From NCBI GenBank assembly GCA_013216135.1, contig JABSOS010000023.1, positions 1 to 47,191 of the forward strand: 47,191 nucleotides of DNA, written 5' to 3'. This stretch comes from Candidatus Caenarcanales bacterium. GTDB lineage: Bacteria > Cyanobacteriota > Vampirovibrionia > LMEP-6097. Shown here piece after piece: positions 16,917 through 26,267 of the stretch (position 1 is the stretch's first letter; each line of letters starts with the position of its first letter). Made by a program: the position numbers and the translations under genes. The notes beneath the pieces were generated by a model. It was not told the DNA's origin and ran no database searches. It saw nothing but the letters and a program-made list of their open reading frames with translations.

Positions 16917-18094
16917 GATAGTTTTGGTGCTCTTGTATTGATTTCTTGATCATTTTTTTGAGCTAATTTACTTTCACGAAGTTCCCTTGGTGTCGGATCT
17001 AATCTGAATACACTTCTGTCTTCTGGTGTGGTTTTAAGAAAAACATCTTGTCCTGTTTTGTTTCTATGATAAGTTCCTGAAGTTTTAATTTCAGCCCTAT
17101 ATTTTCTTTTTTTAATTCCAGTATCTTTCATTAAGTCATAGTTTCGATTTTTAAATCCTTCCCACCCCATTGATTCAACTCTTTGGTTTTGACTATTCCA
17201 TACAGGGTCAAGCATTTCTATAGTTTCAGATATACTTTCAGGAGTGAAAAGTGTGAATATATTGTTAGGGTTATAGTCCTCATCATTAGGTAGGAAATCT
17301 GTGTATCTATCGACAGCATTAAAAGACTCTATTATTTCATCAAATGGGTATTTTTCACTCTTTAGAAAATCTCTGAGTTGTTTATATGTAAAAGTAACCC
17401 AAGTCGCTTGCTGCTTTTCGTCCTCTACTGGAAAAAGGGATAAGTCCATTAACTGAGCGGGTGCATAATATTTATAAGATGGATCATGATAATCTCCCAT
17501 CTTTTTGAAAATATCTTTTTGATTACTATTTAACTGGTTTGTGAATTTGCTATCTTCGCTTAATGCAAAATTAGCGCCACCTGTTTTTACCATCAAGTAT
17601 TCTGTTTCTATAAAATTATTATTTTTCGTTTTAAAAGGGTTAGGGGTGAATATGTATCTTAAGCCTAAGTCTTTATCTACTTTGTCTGAAATTATTACAG
17701 TTGATTTTAGTATATTTCCTATATCTCTGATACTTTTCTCATTTTGCTCTAATTTAATTTGAGCTTTATAAAATTCATGAAGTATCTCTTGGGGAGTTTT
17801 TTGATTTAGGGTTTGTTTGTTAATTTTATATGTAAGAATTTCTTTGTAATTTTTAAGTTTTAAAGCTTCAAATGTACCAATATGACCAGCGCCATATTGT
17901 TTGTACATCTTATTTAGTATCTCAGCCTTATCTTCAAAACTGTTAAATGATATTTTTTCACTATATCTTGATGGTGGAATAGCAGTGCTTTCAGCTACTG
18001 GATTTACATTAGAGGTCTCAAAGCTAACACTTTGTTGAGGTGGTGGAACTATTTCAAGGTAATTTTTTCCTCCAGGTGGCTCTATTGTCGTCAT
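16913..18094 (-). CDS. Unknown 393-aa soluble protein
   Basis: Starts at ATG with a TTGAGG ribosome binding site about 9 nt upstream, which fixes the start. The N terminus is proline-rich (MTTIEPPGGKNYLEIVPPPQ) and probably disordered. The body is mixed charged, without a signal peptide or membrane helix. No motif is recognised. It overlaps the convergent 622-aa gene by 4 nt. It lies downstream of the 519-aa coiled-coil protein gene (96 nt gap) in the same direction and may share its transcript. Confidence 0.72.
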   Translation of the reverse strand: MTTIEPPGGKNYLEIVPPPQQSVSFETSNVNPVAESTAIPPSRYSEKISFNSFEDKAEILNKMYKQYGAGHIGTFEALKLKNYKEILTYKINKQTLNQKTPQEILHEFYKAQIKLEQNEKSIRDIGNILKSTVIISDKVDKDLGLRYIFTPNPFKTKNNNFIETEYLMVKTGGANFALSEDSKFTNQLNSNQKDIFKKMGDYHDPSYKYYAPAQLMDLSLFPVEDEKQQATWVTFTYKQLRDFLKSEKYPFDEIIESFNAVDRYTDFLPNDEDYNPNNIFTLFTPESISETIEMLDPVWNSQNQRVESMGWEGFKNRNYDLMKDTGIKKRKYRAEIKTSGTYHRNKTGQDVFLKTTPEDRSVFRLDPTPRELRESKLAQKNDQEINTRAPKLS

Positions 18095-18190
18095 TTACAA
18101 ACCTCAATTTTTGATAATGAAGAACTGTATCACAAAACATTGCTTATTATCTAGTCTTCAGTGCAAATCTAATAAGAAACATTGTATAAA

Positions 18191-19750
18191 CTAACTTATA
18201 CTCAACCCAAAAAACAAATTCTGTCTATTATTAATTCTATCCTGTTCCGGTAATAAAAAGTTGCCTTGAATTTCTTTATTTAATTTGGCTTGAAGTTCTG
18301 GTCTATTTTGAGTTCTTGCATTAATTTCATTGACATCCCCCAGAGCAATTGCATTAATTAATCCAATATTATTACGATCGATTCCATATTTTGCAGAAAT
18401 TTCATTTGCTTTAAATGGTGGAATTACTAAATTACTTGAAAGAGTATATGTTTCTCTATCTTTTGTGCTTCCAGGTTCTAATACTTCATCTAATTTATTT
18501 GAAAACTTGCGAGCTTGAGTTTCTCTTGCTGTAATGACTTCACTGTTTCTATAATTAGGATCTTTTTGGTCAAACCTAGTTAAAGTTTCAGTTTTTAATA
18601 GCTGATTTGCTCTTATGTACTCTCTATTGTTTGTTACAAATTCAGTCCGGTTTTGTCCTGTTAATTCTGTAAAAGTTGAATCGTCTATATGCTTAATAGC
18701 TTCAGTAAATCTACTATCTGAGAGGAATAGGCTTTCTCTGATTAGTTCTGCTTGATCTTGGCTTACTTTGCCGTCTTTTTTATAGTCACTTACGGCTTTC
18801 TCCATGTAGGCAGCAATTTCTTCGTCACTTTTACCCTGTGCTTTTAATCTGTCAATAATAACTTGCGTTACTGGGTCACCATCCCCATTTTCATATGCTT
18901 CTATGGCATCTCTAATATCTTGTCTTTCTTCCTCACTTATATTGGGATCTTCTGATAATCTTCTTAATTCTTCAATAGCAGGCTTGTTGGTATCAATAAC
19001 TACTTTGTTGAATTCATTTCTGAGTTCAGAGCCTTTTTTGATTCTTTCTGAGGCGCTAACTTCTAAAGACTCAAGCTGATCTTTTTCTTCTGGATTTAGA
19101 TTATTATTTTCAAGTATCATTCTTTGCTCTTCATTTGCTTTTTCAAGGTTTGCTTGAGCATTGTTTAGGGTAGTTGATACTTCTTCAACTTTTGCTATGT
19201 TCTGAGGGTTTGTAGGGTCATTTTGAAAGCGATTTATAGTGTCTTCTGTTGCTTGGAGTTTTTGATCAGACCTTTGAAGATCATTTTGTTCGTCAAGCTG
19301 TAATTTTCCAGTACTTAGTTGTTCCCAGTACTGAGGATCATTTGAATCTTTTTGACCAGTAAGTTCACCAGCAGCGATAAAGGTGTCTTTACTGGTATTT
19401 ATGATTTGTTGGTTTATTTCATTATTTTTTTGTTCAACTTTATTTTGATCTTGTTTCGTTTTGATTGAAGCTATTAATGACAAATCTTTTTGTATATCTG
19501 TATTTCGAAGGATTTTATCTAACTGTTCCTCATTTGCCTTATTTTGAACTTTTGCAAATTGTTCTATTTTATTTTTTAATTCAGTTTTTTCTTCAGGAGA
19601 TAAATCAAGTGATTCAATGTCAATCTCTTTAGCATTATTGACTATTTCATGAAATTCATCAGTGTTGATGATGTCATCATTAAGTTCTGGCACAGTTGGC
19701 TCAGTATTGATATTAAAAGCAACAAGCTGTGTGTCTAAGCTACTTCCCAT
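18191..19750 (-). CDS. Unknown 519-aa helical, coiled-coil protein
   Basis: Almost entirely charged and polar (Glu, Gln, Asn, Lys, Asp), with long stretches of predicted helix and coiled coil between about residues 30 and 250 (for example EKTELKNKIEQFAKVQNKAN). No signal peptide, cysteine motif or catalytic motif is visible. A TATTAT box lies 13 nt before the ATG and no strong Shine-Dalgarno is seen, suggesting a very short leader. A scaffold or structural role is possible but unsupported. Confidence 0.72.
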   Translation of the reverse strand: MGSSLDTQLVAFNINTEPTVPELNDDIINTDEFHEIVNNAKEIDIESLDLSPEEKTELKNKIEQFAKVQNKANEEQLDKILRNTDIQKDLSLIASIKTKQDQNKVEQKNNEINQQIINTSKDTFIAAGELTGQKDSNDPQYWEQLSTGKLQLDEQNDLQRSDQKLQATEDTINRFQNDPTNPQNIAKVEEVSTTLNNAQANLEKANEEQRMILENNNLNPEEKDQLESLEVSASERIKKGSELRNEFNKVVIDTNKPAIEELRRLSEDPNISEEERQDIRDAIEAYENGDGDPVTQVIIDRLKAQGKSDEEIAAYMEKAVSDYKKDGKVSQDQAELIRESLFLSDSRFTEAIKHIDDSTFTELTGQNRTEFVTNNREYIRANQLLKTETLTRFDQKDPNYRNSEVITARETQARKFSNKLDEVLEPGSTKDRETYTLSSNLVIPPFKANEISAKYGIDRNNIGLINAIALGDVNEINARTQNRPELQAKLNKEIQGNFLLPEQDRINNRQNLFFGLSIS

Positions 19751-19908
19751 ATAGCTTGTTTAGATAATAAACATTAAGGTGGGTTTAAGTCTCAAAGCTT
19801 AATCGAATACTTAAATAATTATTGGATAAGCAGGGCTTGAGAATTGACACAAGATAATATTTTATTAATCATGACTTGGGGTTAAGCACACATACTTAAA
19901 TAAGTACC

Positions 19909-20346
19909 TTATTGATTATTTAATAGGTCTAAAGGGTTTGTATCTGAAAATTGGTTTACATTTCCTCTAATTCCTTGATTTCTTCTGTTAATATTTAAAT
20001 TATTTTCATCAATTCTTTCTTGTGCGCCTTTACCAGTTTCTACTGCTTGCCTTCTTGTATCTGTAATACCTTGCAACTGCTGCTCTCTATTTGTAAACTG
20101 AAAACGATCTTGTTGATTATTTGTGTTTCTATTTCTTTCGTTGTTACGACCTCTATTGTCAGCAACTAAAATAGGCTTCGATAAACCTGGAAAATCTCTT
20201 CCACCTTTAACTTCATTATTTGTTACTACTATTTCCTGTTTAACAGGTTGCTCCGTCTTTGGAGTATATACTTTTTGAATTTGTCCATCTGTTACAGGCA
20301 TCACTGTTGATGTTAATCCTAAAATTGTTCCTATTCCACCAGCCAT
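19909..20346 (-). CDS. Unknown 145-aa Asn/Gln/Arg-rich protein
   Basis: The N terminus is mildly hydrophobic (MAGGIGTILGLTSTVMPVTD). From about residue 60 onward it is low-complexity and rich in Asn, Arg and Gln (RGRNNERNRNTNNQQDRFQF), so probably disordered. The ATG has an AAGGA-type ribosome binding site (AAGGAAGGATAGTGAT before ATG), supporting a real gene. It precedes the 519-aa coiled-coil gene by about 160 nt in the same direction. Confidence 0.6.
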   Translation of the reverse strand: MAGGIGTILGLTSTVMPVTDGQIQKVYTPKTEQPVKQEIVVTNNEVKGGRDFPGLSKPILVADNRGRNNERNRNTNNQQDRFQFTNREQQLQGITDTRRQAVETGKGAQERIDENNLNINRRNQGIRGNVNQFSDTNPLDLLNNQ

Positions 20347-21028
20347 ATCACTATCCTTCCTTTTCTTTCTTTGATCATCTCTTCTGGTTTTGATATATAA
20401 ATCTGTATATTTGTAATCTTAGAATCGAAAGGGATAATGAACGCTTATGCTTTTTTAATGTTCTGCAAGCCCACTCTAGAAAAGCTTTTGCATGTTTTAT
20501 CAAAATGATCTATTTTATTTATCTTTTATGGACTGACTTTGCCGGACTTTATATTTTCTTTAGTATCTTGGGGCTTTGCCAAGTTTTTGTAATTGTTTGA
20601 ATAATATCTAGTCACAGCAGACTTATTGATTGGCTGACAAGTTTGTCAGGATGACATATTTATTTGAAGTTCTCTTGAGTTGATGATCTTGAAATGATCT
20701 TTTGAAAAAATAACAGTAATAATCTTAGGGTTATGCGAATTACAATCTGTAAATCATTAATCGGATTATTTAGATTTTAGTTTGATTAAGTTTAGCTTCT
20801 TTAGTTTTTTCTAAACTTTGCTTTATTTTTCTTTTATTTTCTTGCTGCTGATCATTGAAAAACCCTATTGATAAAGGCTTTATTTGAAAAACTGGCCAAA
20901 ATTTGGGGTTTTAGGAAATTTTAAGCTTTCTGCTTCCTTCCAATTCTTGCGTGATACAAATTCTTGTCGCTAATTTTAGAGCCATTAACCCTAGATTCAA
21001 ATTTAGAAGTGTCTACTTATCCTCATAA
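20347..21028. other. Gene-poor stretch without recognised genes
   Basis: About 680 bp of AT-rich DNA. I find no convincing coding frame, tRNA or known RNA. One palindrome stands out: CTGACAA-GT-TTGTCAG at 20634-20649, with 7-bp arms and a 2-bp spacer, operator-like in size. A direct repeat of TGATCTT is present near 20683-20702. The function is unknown. Confidence 0.5.
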
Positions 21029-21061
21029 TAAAAAACCCCCGGACTTGAAGCCTGGGGGTTT
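21029..21061 (-). terminator. Intrinsic terminator downstream of the tyrosine recombinase gene
   Basis: Read on the minus strand, AAACCCCC and GGGGGTTT form an 8-bp stem that can extend inward by pairing GG with CC. It is followed by TTTTTTATTAT, a good U tract. The stem starts about 64 nt after the recombinase stop. A second weaker hairpin (TTTTACAG/CTGTAAAA, 21083-21106) lies between the gene and this terminator. Confidence 0.9.
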
Positions 21062-21124
21062 AAATCCTTAACCAATTGGGGGTTTTACAGCGAAGTAACT
21101 GTAAAATTATCCGAGAAAAAGAGT

Positions 21125-22102
21125 TTAGATTGAATTACTACTTAATTCTTCTAATTTCTCTTCGTCTGCTCTTTCTTCGTCAAATTGCTTGAATTGTTTT
21201 TTAGCAACTTTGTCTGCAACTTTAGCGTATCTAAGAGTAGTTCTGATATCACTATGTCCTGCAAGTTTTTGAAGAACTCTGATGTCGATGTAACCAACTC
21301 TTTCTGTACAGAAAGTATGTCTAAGTTGGTGAATCGTTAAAGCAGTACCATCAGCATTTGTTAAGTCTGATGATGCTTGCTTAAATAACTGGTTAGCTCT
21401 GTGGTAGCCAAGTCTAGTTCCGTTGTTCGTAGTGAATAAAGCACCTTCATTATGAAGTTTTCTAGCTTCTTCTAAAGTTCTAGCTTTCGCCATAACTGAT
21501 CTTTCTGGAACTCTCTTTTCTAAGTATTTTTTGAAAAGTTTTTCACTAGATTTAGAAAGGTAAGTGATTCTTGCTTTGTTACCTTTTCCTTGTCTGATGT
21601 GAATTACACCATTTCTAATATCTTGAACATTAAGTGCAAGTGCTTCTGAAATTCTTAAGCCACTAGAGTAAAGTAGGTCGAATAAGAATTCTTCTCTTAT
21701 AGACTTAGCTCTACCTAGGATGATTTGAACAGTTTCTTTATCAAGGTATCTGATTATGTCTTTAGTGTTAGTTTCACCTTGATCTTTTAGTGGTTTACGA
21801 CGCTCGATTTTCTTCATCGGATTATCGTTAATAAGACTGTTTCTTAGTAAGTAGTTAAAGAAACAACTTAAAGTTGCGTAGTGTCTATTTTGAGTTGCGA
21901 CACTTACTCTCTTTCCAGTTCTTGTAGTTAATTCATTAAGATAGTTTTCGATATCATCTTTCTTAATATTAGCTATCTCCCACTCACCAAATGAGTTAGT
22001 GAATTTCTCTAAATCCAAGCGATACGCCTTCATAGTATCGTTGTCTTTTTGGATTTTATTTAAGTAGTCATCTACTAGTTCTGAAGTTTTCATGTTTGCC
22101 AT
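21125..22102 (-). CDS. Tyrosine recombinase (XerC/XerD-like)
   Basis: 325 aa from the chosen ATG at 22102, which has AAAAGGGGAAG 7-9 nt upstream. A longer frame from a GTG at 22132 would place that ribosome binding site inside the coding region. An N-terminal SAM-like DNA-binding domain (about 1-100) is followed by the catalytic domain with Arg in SSGLRISEAL, Lys in GKGNK, HQLRH, AGHSDIRTT and the Tyr nucleophile in LRYAK; the R-K-H-R-H-Y set is complete. The size and single-domain layout fit Xer-type dimer resolution as well as a small integrase. Codon use is like the kor genes (AGA arginine, many C-ending codons), arguing for a resident, well-expressed gene. No att-like repeats or phage genes lie beside it. 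Confidence 0.88.
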   Translation of the reverse strand: MANMKTSELVDDYLNKIQKDNDTMKAYRLDLEKFTNSFGEWEIANIKKDDIENYLNELTTRTGKRVSVATQNRHYATLSCFFNYLLRNSLINDNPMKKIERRKPLKDQGETNTKDIIRYLDKETVQIILGRAKSIREEFLFDLLYSSGLRISEALALNVQDIRNGVIHIRQGKGNKARITYLSKSSEKLFKKYLEKRVPERSVMAKARTLEEARKLHNEGALFTTNNGTRLGYHRANQLFKQASSDLTNADGTALTIHQLRHTFCTERVGYIDIRVLQKLAGHSDIRTTLRYAKVADKVAKKQFKQFDEERADEEKLEELSSNSI

Positions 22103-22132
22103 TTTCGAGCTTCCCCTTTTAAATAATTTCAC

Positions 22133-22703
22133 ACAAAAATAAAGAAATCATTATTAATCTCTAATAATACATTATCTGGATGTTTTTGTTCATGATAATT
22201 GACAATTATTTTACCGAAAAAATTATACATTTATAAGAGTGGTGCGGGGATTGCGCCTCTTGAGCTGGGTTTCAGTCGGCGGTGAAAAATTAAAAAAAAT
22301 TCAGGAATGAGCAAAAAGGTTAATTATCTTTAAGGGTATTATCCTTTTTTTTGATCAAAATTATCTTTATTTTCATTGCATCTTTTATTTTTTATTTATT
22401 AATTGTACTTTTCTTGATAATAATACCTCTCTAGGACAGGGTTCTTAAGGATGATGTGGCCATTATCTGTAGTTTACCCCTTACATTTACTAATAAAATT
22501 CAAGAGAAATTGCTTATTTGAAATTTTTTTTAATAAGATAATCAGAAATTTTGATCATTGTGTATACCCTTACAAACCTGTCATACAAAATCTAAACTCA
22601 TTCTAAATGTTGAAAGCTTCGTGATTTTTATCACAAAATTGAGAAATTACTTATTTTAGTATGATAGTATTTACCTTCAAAGATATAGATCAAGGAAGCT
22701 CAT
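22133..22703. other. Gene-poor stretch with a GC-rich island
   Basis: About 570 bp of AT-rich sequence with no convincing gene. Near 22199-22229 is a promoter-like TTGACA and TATACA pair with a long 19-nt spacer. It is followed by a GC-rich stretch at 22238-22285 that contains small stems (GGTGC/GCGCC at 22241-22257). No terminator-like T run follows, so a small RNA is only a possibility. The right part holds the regulatory region of the next gene. Confidence 0.4.
22620..22665 (+). promoter_or_regulatory. CRP/FNR-like operator and promoter of the 515-aa gene
   Basis: CGTGA-TTTTTA-TCACA at 22620-22635 matches the CRP-type TGTGA-N6-TCACA palindrome at 9 of 10 positions. TTGAGA (22639-22644) and TATGAT (22660-22665, short 15-nt spacer) follow. 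The box centre would sit about 44 nt before the expected start, close to class II activator geometry. AAGGA before the ATG at 22704 gives normal translation initiation. Confidence 0.5.
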
Positions 22704-24251
22704 ATGTCAGAACAAAACTCTTCAGCCTTTTTTATGCATAACTTCGCTCTGAGAAGCTCACTCGCAGCTAAGTCAGAGATGGTAAAAACCCTTAGAGGAG
22801 AAATCAGAGATTTCTTCGGTAAGATAAATGAATATAAATCTAATTATAGTGAAACAGCAGTAAGGAAGTTACTTCGAAATACTTATAGACTTAAGAAAAG
22901 TTTTTCTGGAGTCGAGCTTGCTGAGATGTTATGGCCAGCACTTAAAAATTTCTTAGAAGCTGAAATTGATTTTGATCAAGATTATTCAGAATTTGAGAAG
23001 AAAGCATTCCTAATAATTATTCTTGAAAGAGCGAATAAGTTCTTTAACTTTGAATTTTTACCTAAAGATACTAGCTATCAGATTTTTAGTTTCTATTCTT
23101 TATTACTACCTCATTTCGCATCCTTAGTAAAAGAATTCTTTTGTGAAGAGCTTAATGGCATCGAAGAGATTAACTCTTTTATGATTTCTAAGTTAAATTA
23201 TTCTATGAATTTAACTCCTCTTTCTCATTTGAATCCTGAGATTGAAGAAGGAACAGTGCAGGAGATTAAAGAACAGCTTAATGAAATTAAGTTATTTATT
23301 CCTATTAAGAAAGTAAAAATCTTAGATGAGGTTTATAAGCCTTTATCCATGCTGTTTAACAAAGATTTTGATTTATTAAAATCAAAAGTTGAAAACTTCT
23401 TATATAGATCTAACGATTTTTCTTTACTAACTAACTCTTCTAATATTTCAGGTGCTTCAGTTATTAACGCAAGCTTCTATTCATATATCGAGAAGAATAG
23501 TTTCTGTGACTCACATGAAACCTTTAGAACTTTAATTCAGTCTTTTGAAGCTGCTTTATTTCTTGTTGATGAATTAAATAAAGAAGCTGAGGATATAAAC
23601 GATAAGTTAACTGACATGAAATATGAGCTTAAAGACCAGGTCCAAAGCTTAAAGTCAGATGATTTATGGGATATGTTTTTTAATCCAGAGGATTTTGTCG
23701 CAGAGATTTTAGTAAGTACTGTTACAGAGTTTGCTGAAAATGCAGGTGTTAATATCGAGATCCTAAAATCTTCTTTAGCTGAGTCTAAACTTGATTCAAG
23801 AGATTTCTTTACTTCTGTAAACAGTATTTTAATTTGTTCTTGTTCATATTTTGACTGTGAGCAGTTAAAGCAGAGCTTCTTTAACAAGGTCAGTGATTAT
23901 ATTAGAGTTAATTTTGCTGAAGCTCCAGAAATCGATCATAAAGGAAGACAAATCATTGCTTTAGCGGCACTGACATACTCACGTCCAGGAGTGGATCTTA
24001 TTCTTTCTTTAATGACTGATGAAGATTCAAAGAATAATTTTTTAACCGAGCTTGACTTGGATTCGTTATTTGAAGATTCGAATAATGATAAAAATCAAAT
24101 CTCAAGTGAGCAAAAGTCAGTCGAATTCTTTAAGCACAACATGCAGTTTGGGATTTGGAAGAAAGCAAGAGAAGTGCTTAGCATCGTTGCTGAATCTAAA
24201 AACCAATTCAATGATTTAGAGAAATCACTTGCAAGCGCAGCCTTAATTTAA
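22704..24251 (+). CDS. Unknown 515-aa helical protein
   Basis: Starts at ATG with AAGGA about 8 nt upstream (AAGGAAGCTCAT then ATG). The protein is acidic and appears all-helical, with repeating hydrophobic heptad-like segments, no signal peptide and no transmembrane helix. No catalytic motif or family is recognised. It stands alone on the plus strand behind a CRP/FNR-like box and a promoter, so it is probably separately regulated. It converges with the EF-hand gene by a 9-nt overlap. Confidence 0.8.
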   Translation: MSEQNSSAFFMHNFALRSSLAAKSEMVKTLRGEIRDFFGKINEYKSNYSETAVRKLLRNTYRLKKSFSGVELAEMLWPALKNFLEAEIDFDQDYSEFEKKAFLIIILERANKFFNFEFLPKDTSYQIFSFYSLLLPHFASLVKEFFCEELNGIEEINSFMISKLNYSMNLTPLSHLNPEIEEGTVQEIKEQLNEIKLFIPIKKVKILDEVYKPLSMLFNKDFDLLKSKVENFLYRSNDFSLLTNSSNISGASVINASFYSYIEKNSFCDSHETFRTLIQSFEAALFLVDELNKEAEDINDKLTDMKYELKDQVQSLKSDDLWDMFFNPEDFVAEILVSTVTEFAENAGVNIEILKSSLAESKLDSRDFFTSVNSILICSCSYFDCEQLKQSFFNKVSDYIRVNFAEAPEIDHKGRQIIALAALTYSRPGVDLILSLMTDEDSKNNFLTELDLDSLFEDSNNDKNQISSEQKSVEFFKHNMQFGIWKKAREVLSIVAESKNQFNDLEKSLASAALI

Positions 24252-24728
24252 TTGACCGTGAAATTCTTTTACTTCATCGATGTCGACATAGTTGTCGTCA
24301 TTTGAATCTATAAGGTCAAAACTGTAAGAACCATATAGTTCATATTCTGATGGAATAACTGTTGTGTCTTTATTAATGTCAATTTTGACGTATTCTTCAA
24401 TTAATTTTTTACTAAAAGATTCTTTTACTTTCTTTTTTCTACACTCAGGGCTTTTTGCAATATTCCACATTGATTTTTCAAACTCTTTAAAGTGAATTTG
24501 CCCGTTTTTATCAGTATCAGTCTCTAAAAAAAGCTGAATTCGATAAACTTTAGCCTCGCCGAAGCTTATTAAAGCGTCTTGATTGCGATCGATTAATAGA
24601 AAGTCTTTTTCCCGAAAGTAAAAGTTTTCAATGTAATAACAGTCATTTTTTTGCTCAACTTCTTTTTCTTCTTTTTTATCTGAGCCGAATAAGCCGAAAA
24701 ATCCAAAAAAGAGAATTAAAGGGATCAT
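24243..24728 (-). CDS. Membrane-anchored or exported EF-hand protein
   Basis: 161 aa. The N terminus MIPLILFFGFFGLFG is hydrophobic and followed by a charged segment, consistent with a signal peptide or anchor. The rest holds four Ca-binding-like loops: DRNQDALISFGE, DTDKNGQIHFKEFE, DINKDTTVIPSEY and DSNDDNYVDIDE. The second and fourth are close to the canonical 12-residue EF-hand; the first and third lack some ligands. Its start codon overlaps the stop of the upstream gene in an ATGA arrangement, so the two are translationally coupled. A role in calcium sensing or buffering outside the cytoplasm is plausible but not shown. Confidence 0.78.
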   Translation of the reverse strand: MIPLILFFGFFGLFGSDKKEEKEVEQKNDCYYIENFYFREKDFLLIDRNQDALISFGEAKVYRIQLFLETDTDKNGQIHFKEFEKSMWNIAKSPECRKKKVKESFSKKLIEEYVKIDINKDTTVIPSEYELYGSYSFDLIDSNDDNYVDIDEVKEFHGQLN

Positions 24729-25309
24729 GTATGAAAATTATTACCAATTGGTCTAATACTTTCAAGTTCTCCAGTTTCGCAAAAGCTAAATAAGTAAGTT
24801 TTATCCCACTCAAAGTTGCCTACATTTGCGCCTTGAATCATGATTTTTTCATCTAGTAGACCAACTCTTACTTTTTGACAATTTTTTTGCTCAGGGCTAA
24901 GAACAGTACCGTCTCCTTGACGATATACGATTAGATCCATATCTTCATCGTATTGTGCTTCACCATCGTCATTAATTAGAAACCATACTAAATCATCTGG
25001 AAGTTGTTGTAGTGCTTTACATGCTTCTTCAATAAATCTTCGATTTAACTTAATTGCTTCTATTACATTTGCACCTTCTGGTACAGATTCAAAGTATATA
25101 AGTAAATGATTTCTCTTCATGTTTGAAGAGACAAATTTCTCATTATCTTTAGAGCCGTCCTCTCTTTCATTATTAGCTACGTTGCTATTATATTGATTGG
25201 ATTGCTTTTCCTTGTGAACACGGGAGAACACAGGGAAAAATTGTTTTAGTGTTTGTATTAATTCATTACCGAAGTTTGCCATATTACCTATCCTGCTTAT
25301 TTTAGTCAA
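24725..25309 (-). CDS. Unknown 194-aa soluble protein
   Basis: Two starts are possible: TTG at 25309 with GGGGGAG 7 nt upstream, or ATG at 25282 (MANFGNELIQ) with AGGATAGG just upstream; the longer form is given. The N-terminal third is polar and probably disordered (SNQYNSNVANNERED). The C-terminal two thirds (about 65-194) looks like a compact alpha/beta domain (HLLIYFESVPEGANVIEAIK, DLVWFLINDDGEAQYDEDMD). No family is recognised. It overlaps the EF-hand gene by 4 nt and forms an operon with it. The 200-nt gap upstream has a small hairpin (TTCATCCT/AGGATGAA at 25465-25482) and nothing else recognised. Confidence 0.68.
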   Translation of the reverse strand: MTKISRIGNMANFGNELIQTLKQFFPVFSRVHKEKQSNQYNSNVANNEREDGSKDNEKFVSSNMKRNHLLIYFESVPEGANVIEAIKLNRRFIEEACKALQQLPDDLVWFLINDDGEAQYDEDMDLIVYRQGDGTVLSPEQKNCQKVRVGLLDEKIMIQGANVGNFEWDKTYLFSFCETGELESIRPIGNNFHT

Positions 25310-25509
25310 CCTATTGCTCCCCCCGGTGCAAGACGTATTTTAAATACTAAAGTTTATTATTTATTTAAGATCTTGAAGATTATATTGTTTATTATCCACT
25401 TATCTTCAAATTACTCACCCATTATCTGTACTTTTATTTTAATTTTATTATTTCTAGTCTAGGTTTCATCCTAAAGGATGAATGTTTCTTATCTAAAATT
25501 AAATTTTAC

Positions 25510-26250
25510 TCATACTTCTGTATGGTTTGTAAATACTTCTAATATATCGTCATGACTTTCGAGTTGACTTATGGCCTTATGAATTAGTTCAATCGTTGAA
25601 TCTTCAGTGATTTCAATGTTATTACTCGCTTCCATCTCAATTTTTGCTTCAAGGATGGTGAACTTGGGGTTGTCTGTTAATGCATTATTTAGATCGTCTA
25701 AGCCTTCGGGAGATGAACTAATGATAATTTCCTCATCTTCCACAGTAAAATCATCGGCTCCAGTTTCTAAAATTAAAGCTAAAAGCTCTTCTTCTAATTC
25801 TTGGTCCCAATTCCCTGGTTTTTCGATGAAAGTATAGGCAATTTTGTTAAAAAGGTAGCTTACACAGCCAGAATTGCCTAAATTTGCTTCTGAGCGTGAG
25901 AGTATACATTTAATATCTTGAACGGTTCTTTTTAGGTTATCTGTAGCTGTGAAAATCATTAGGGCCACGCCACCTGGAAGGTAGCCTTCATAAAGCACTT
26001 CTTTGAGGTCTGACTTGCCTTCAGAGCCACTAGCTTTCTTTATGGCATTATCGATGGTAGCTTTAGCCATTCCAGCTGCTTTAGCTTCATCTACGGCTGT
26101 TCTTAACTTAGAATTACTTTTAAGGTCTTCTCCGCCACTTTTAACCGCAAGTATAATTTTCTTGCTAAGTTTTGCAAGGTTTGCGCCTTTTTTTATGTCC
26201 TTAGCTTCTTTTTTGCGCTTAATTTTAGACCATTTATTATGACCTGCCAT
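25510..26250 (-). CDS. yebC: YebC/PmpR family protein (TACO1-like translation factor or regulator)
   Basis: 246 aa, the usual length. The N terminus MAGHNKWSKIKRKKEAKDIKKG is the family hallmark, followed by KATIDNAIKKASG, VLYEGYLPGGVALMIFTATDN and NLGNSGCVSYLFNK. Members were described as DNA-binding regulators and more recently as factors that help ribosomes through difficult sequences such as polyproline. The ATG is preceded by TATTATATTAGTACCGT with no Shine-Dalgarno, so a leaderless or very short-leader mRNA is likely. It lies in a same-strand series after the response regulator gene. Confidence 0.95.
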   Translation of the reverse strand: MAGHNKWSKIKRKKEAKDIKKGANLAKLSKKIILAVKSGGEDLKSNSKLRTAVDEAKAAGMAKATIDNAIKKASGSEGKSDLKEVLYEGYLPGGVALMIFTATDNLKRTVQDIKCILSRSEANLGNSGCVSYLFNKIAYTFIEKPGNWDQELEEELLALILETGADDFTVEDEEIIISSSPEGLDDLNNALTDNPKFTILEAKIEMEASNNIEITEDSTIELIHKAISQLESHDDILEVFTNHTEV

Positions 26251-26267
26251 ACGGTACTAATAATATA

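Noticed and set aside
21125..22132. A prophage or integrative element tied to the tyrosine recombinase.
   Set aside because: No phage structural, repressor or mobilisation genes, and no direct repeats or tRNA target beside it.
24725..24728. Genome-wide reassignment of TGA or TAA to explain the two interrupted genes.
   Set aside because: TGA ends the 194-aa gene in an ATGA overlap here and also ends korA and the His-rich gene, and TAA ends many intact genes, so both act as stops.
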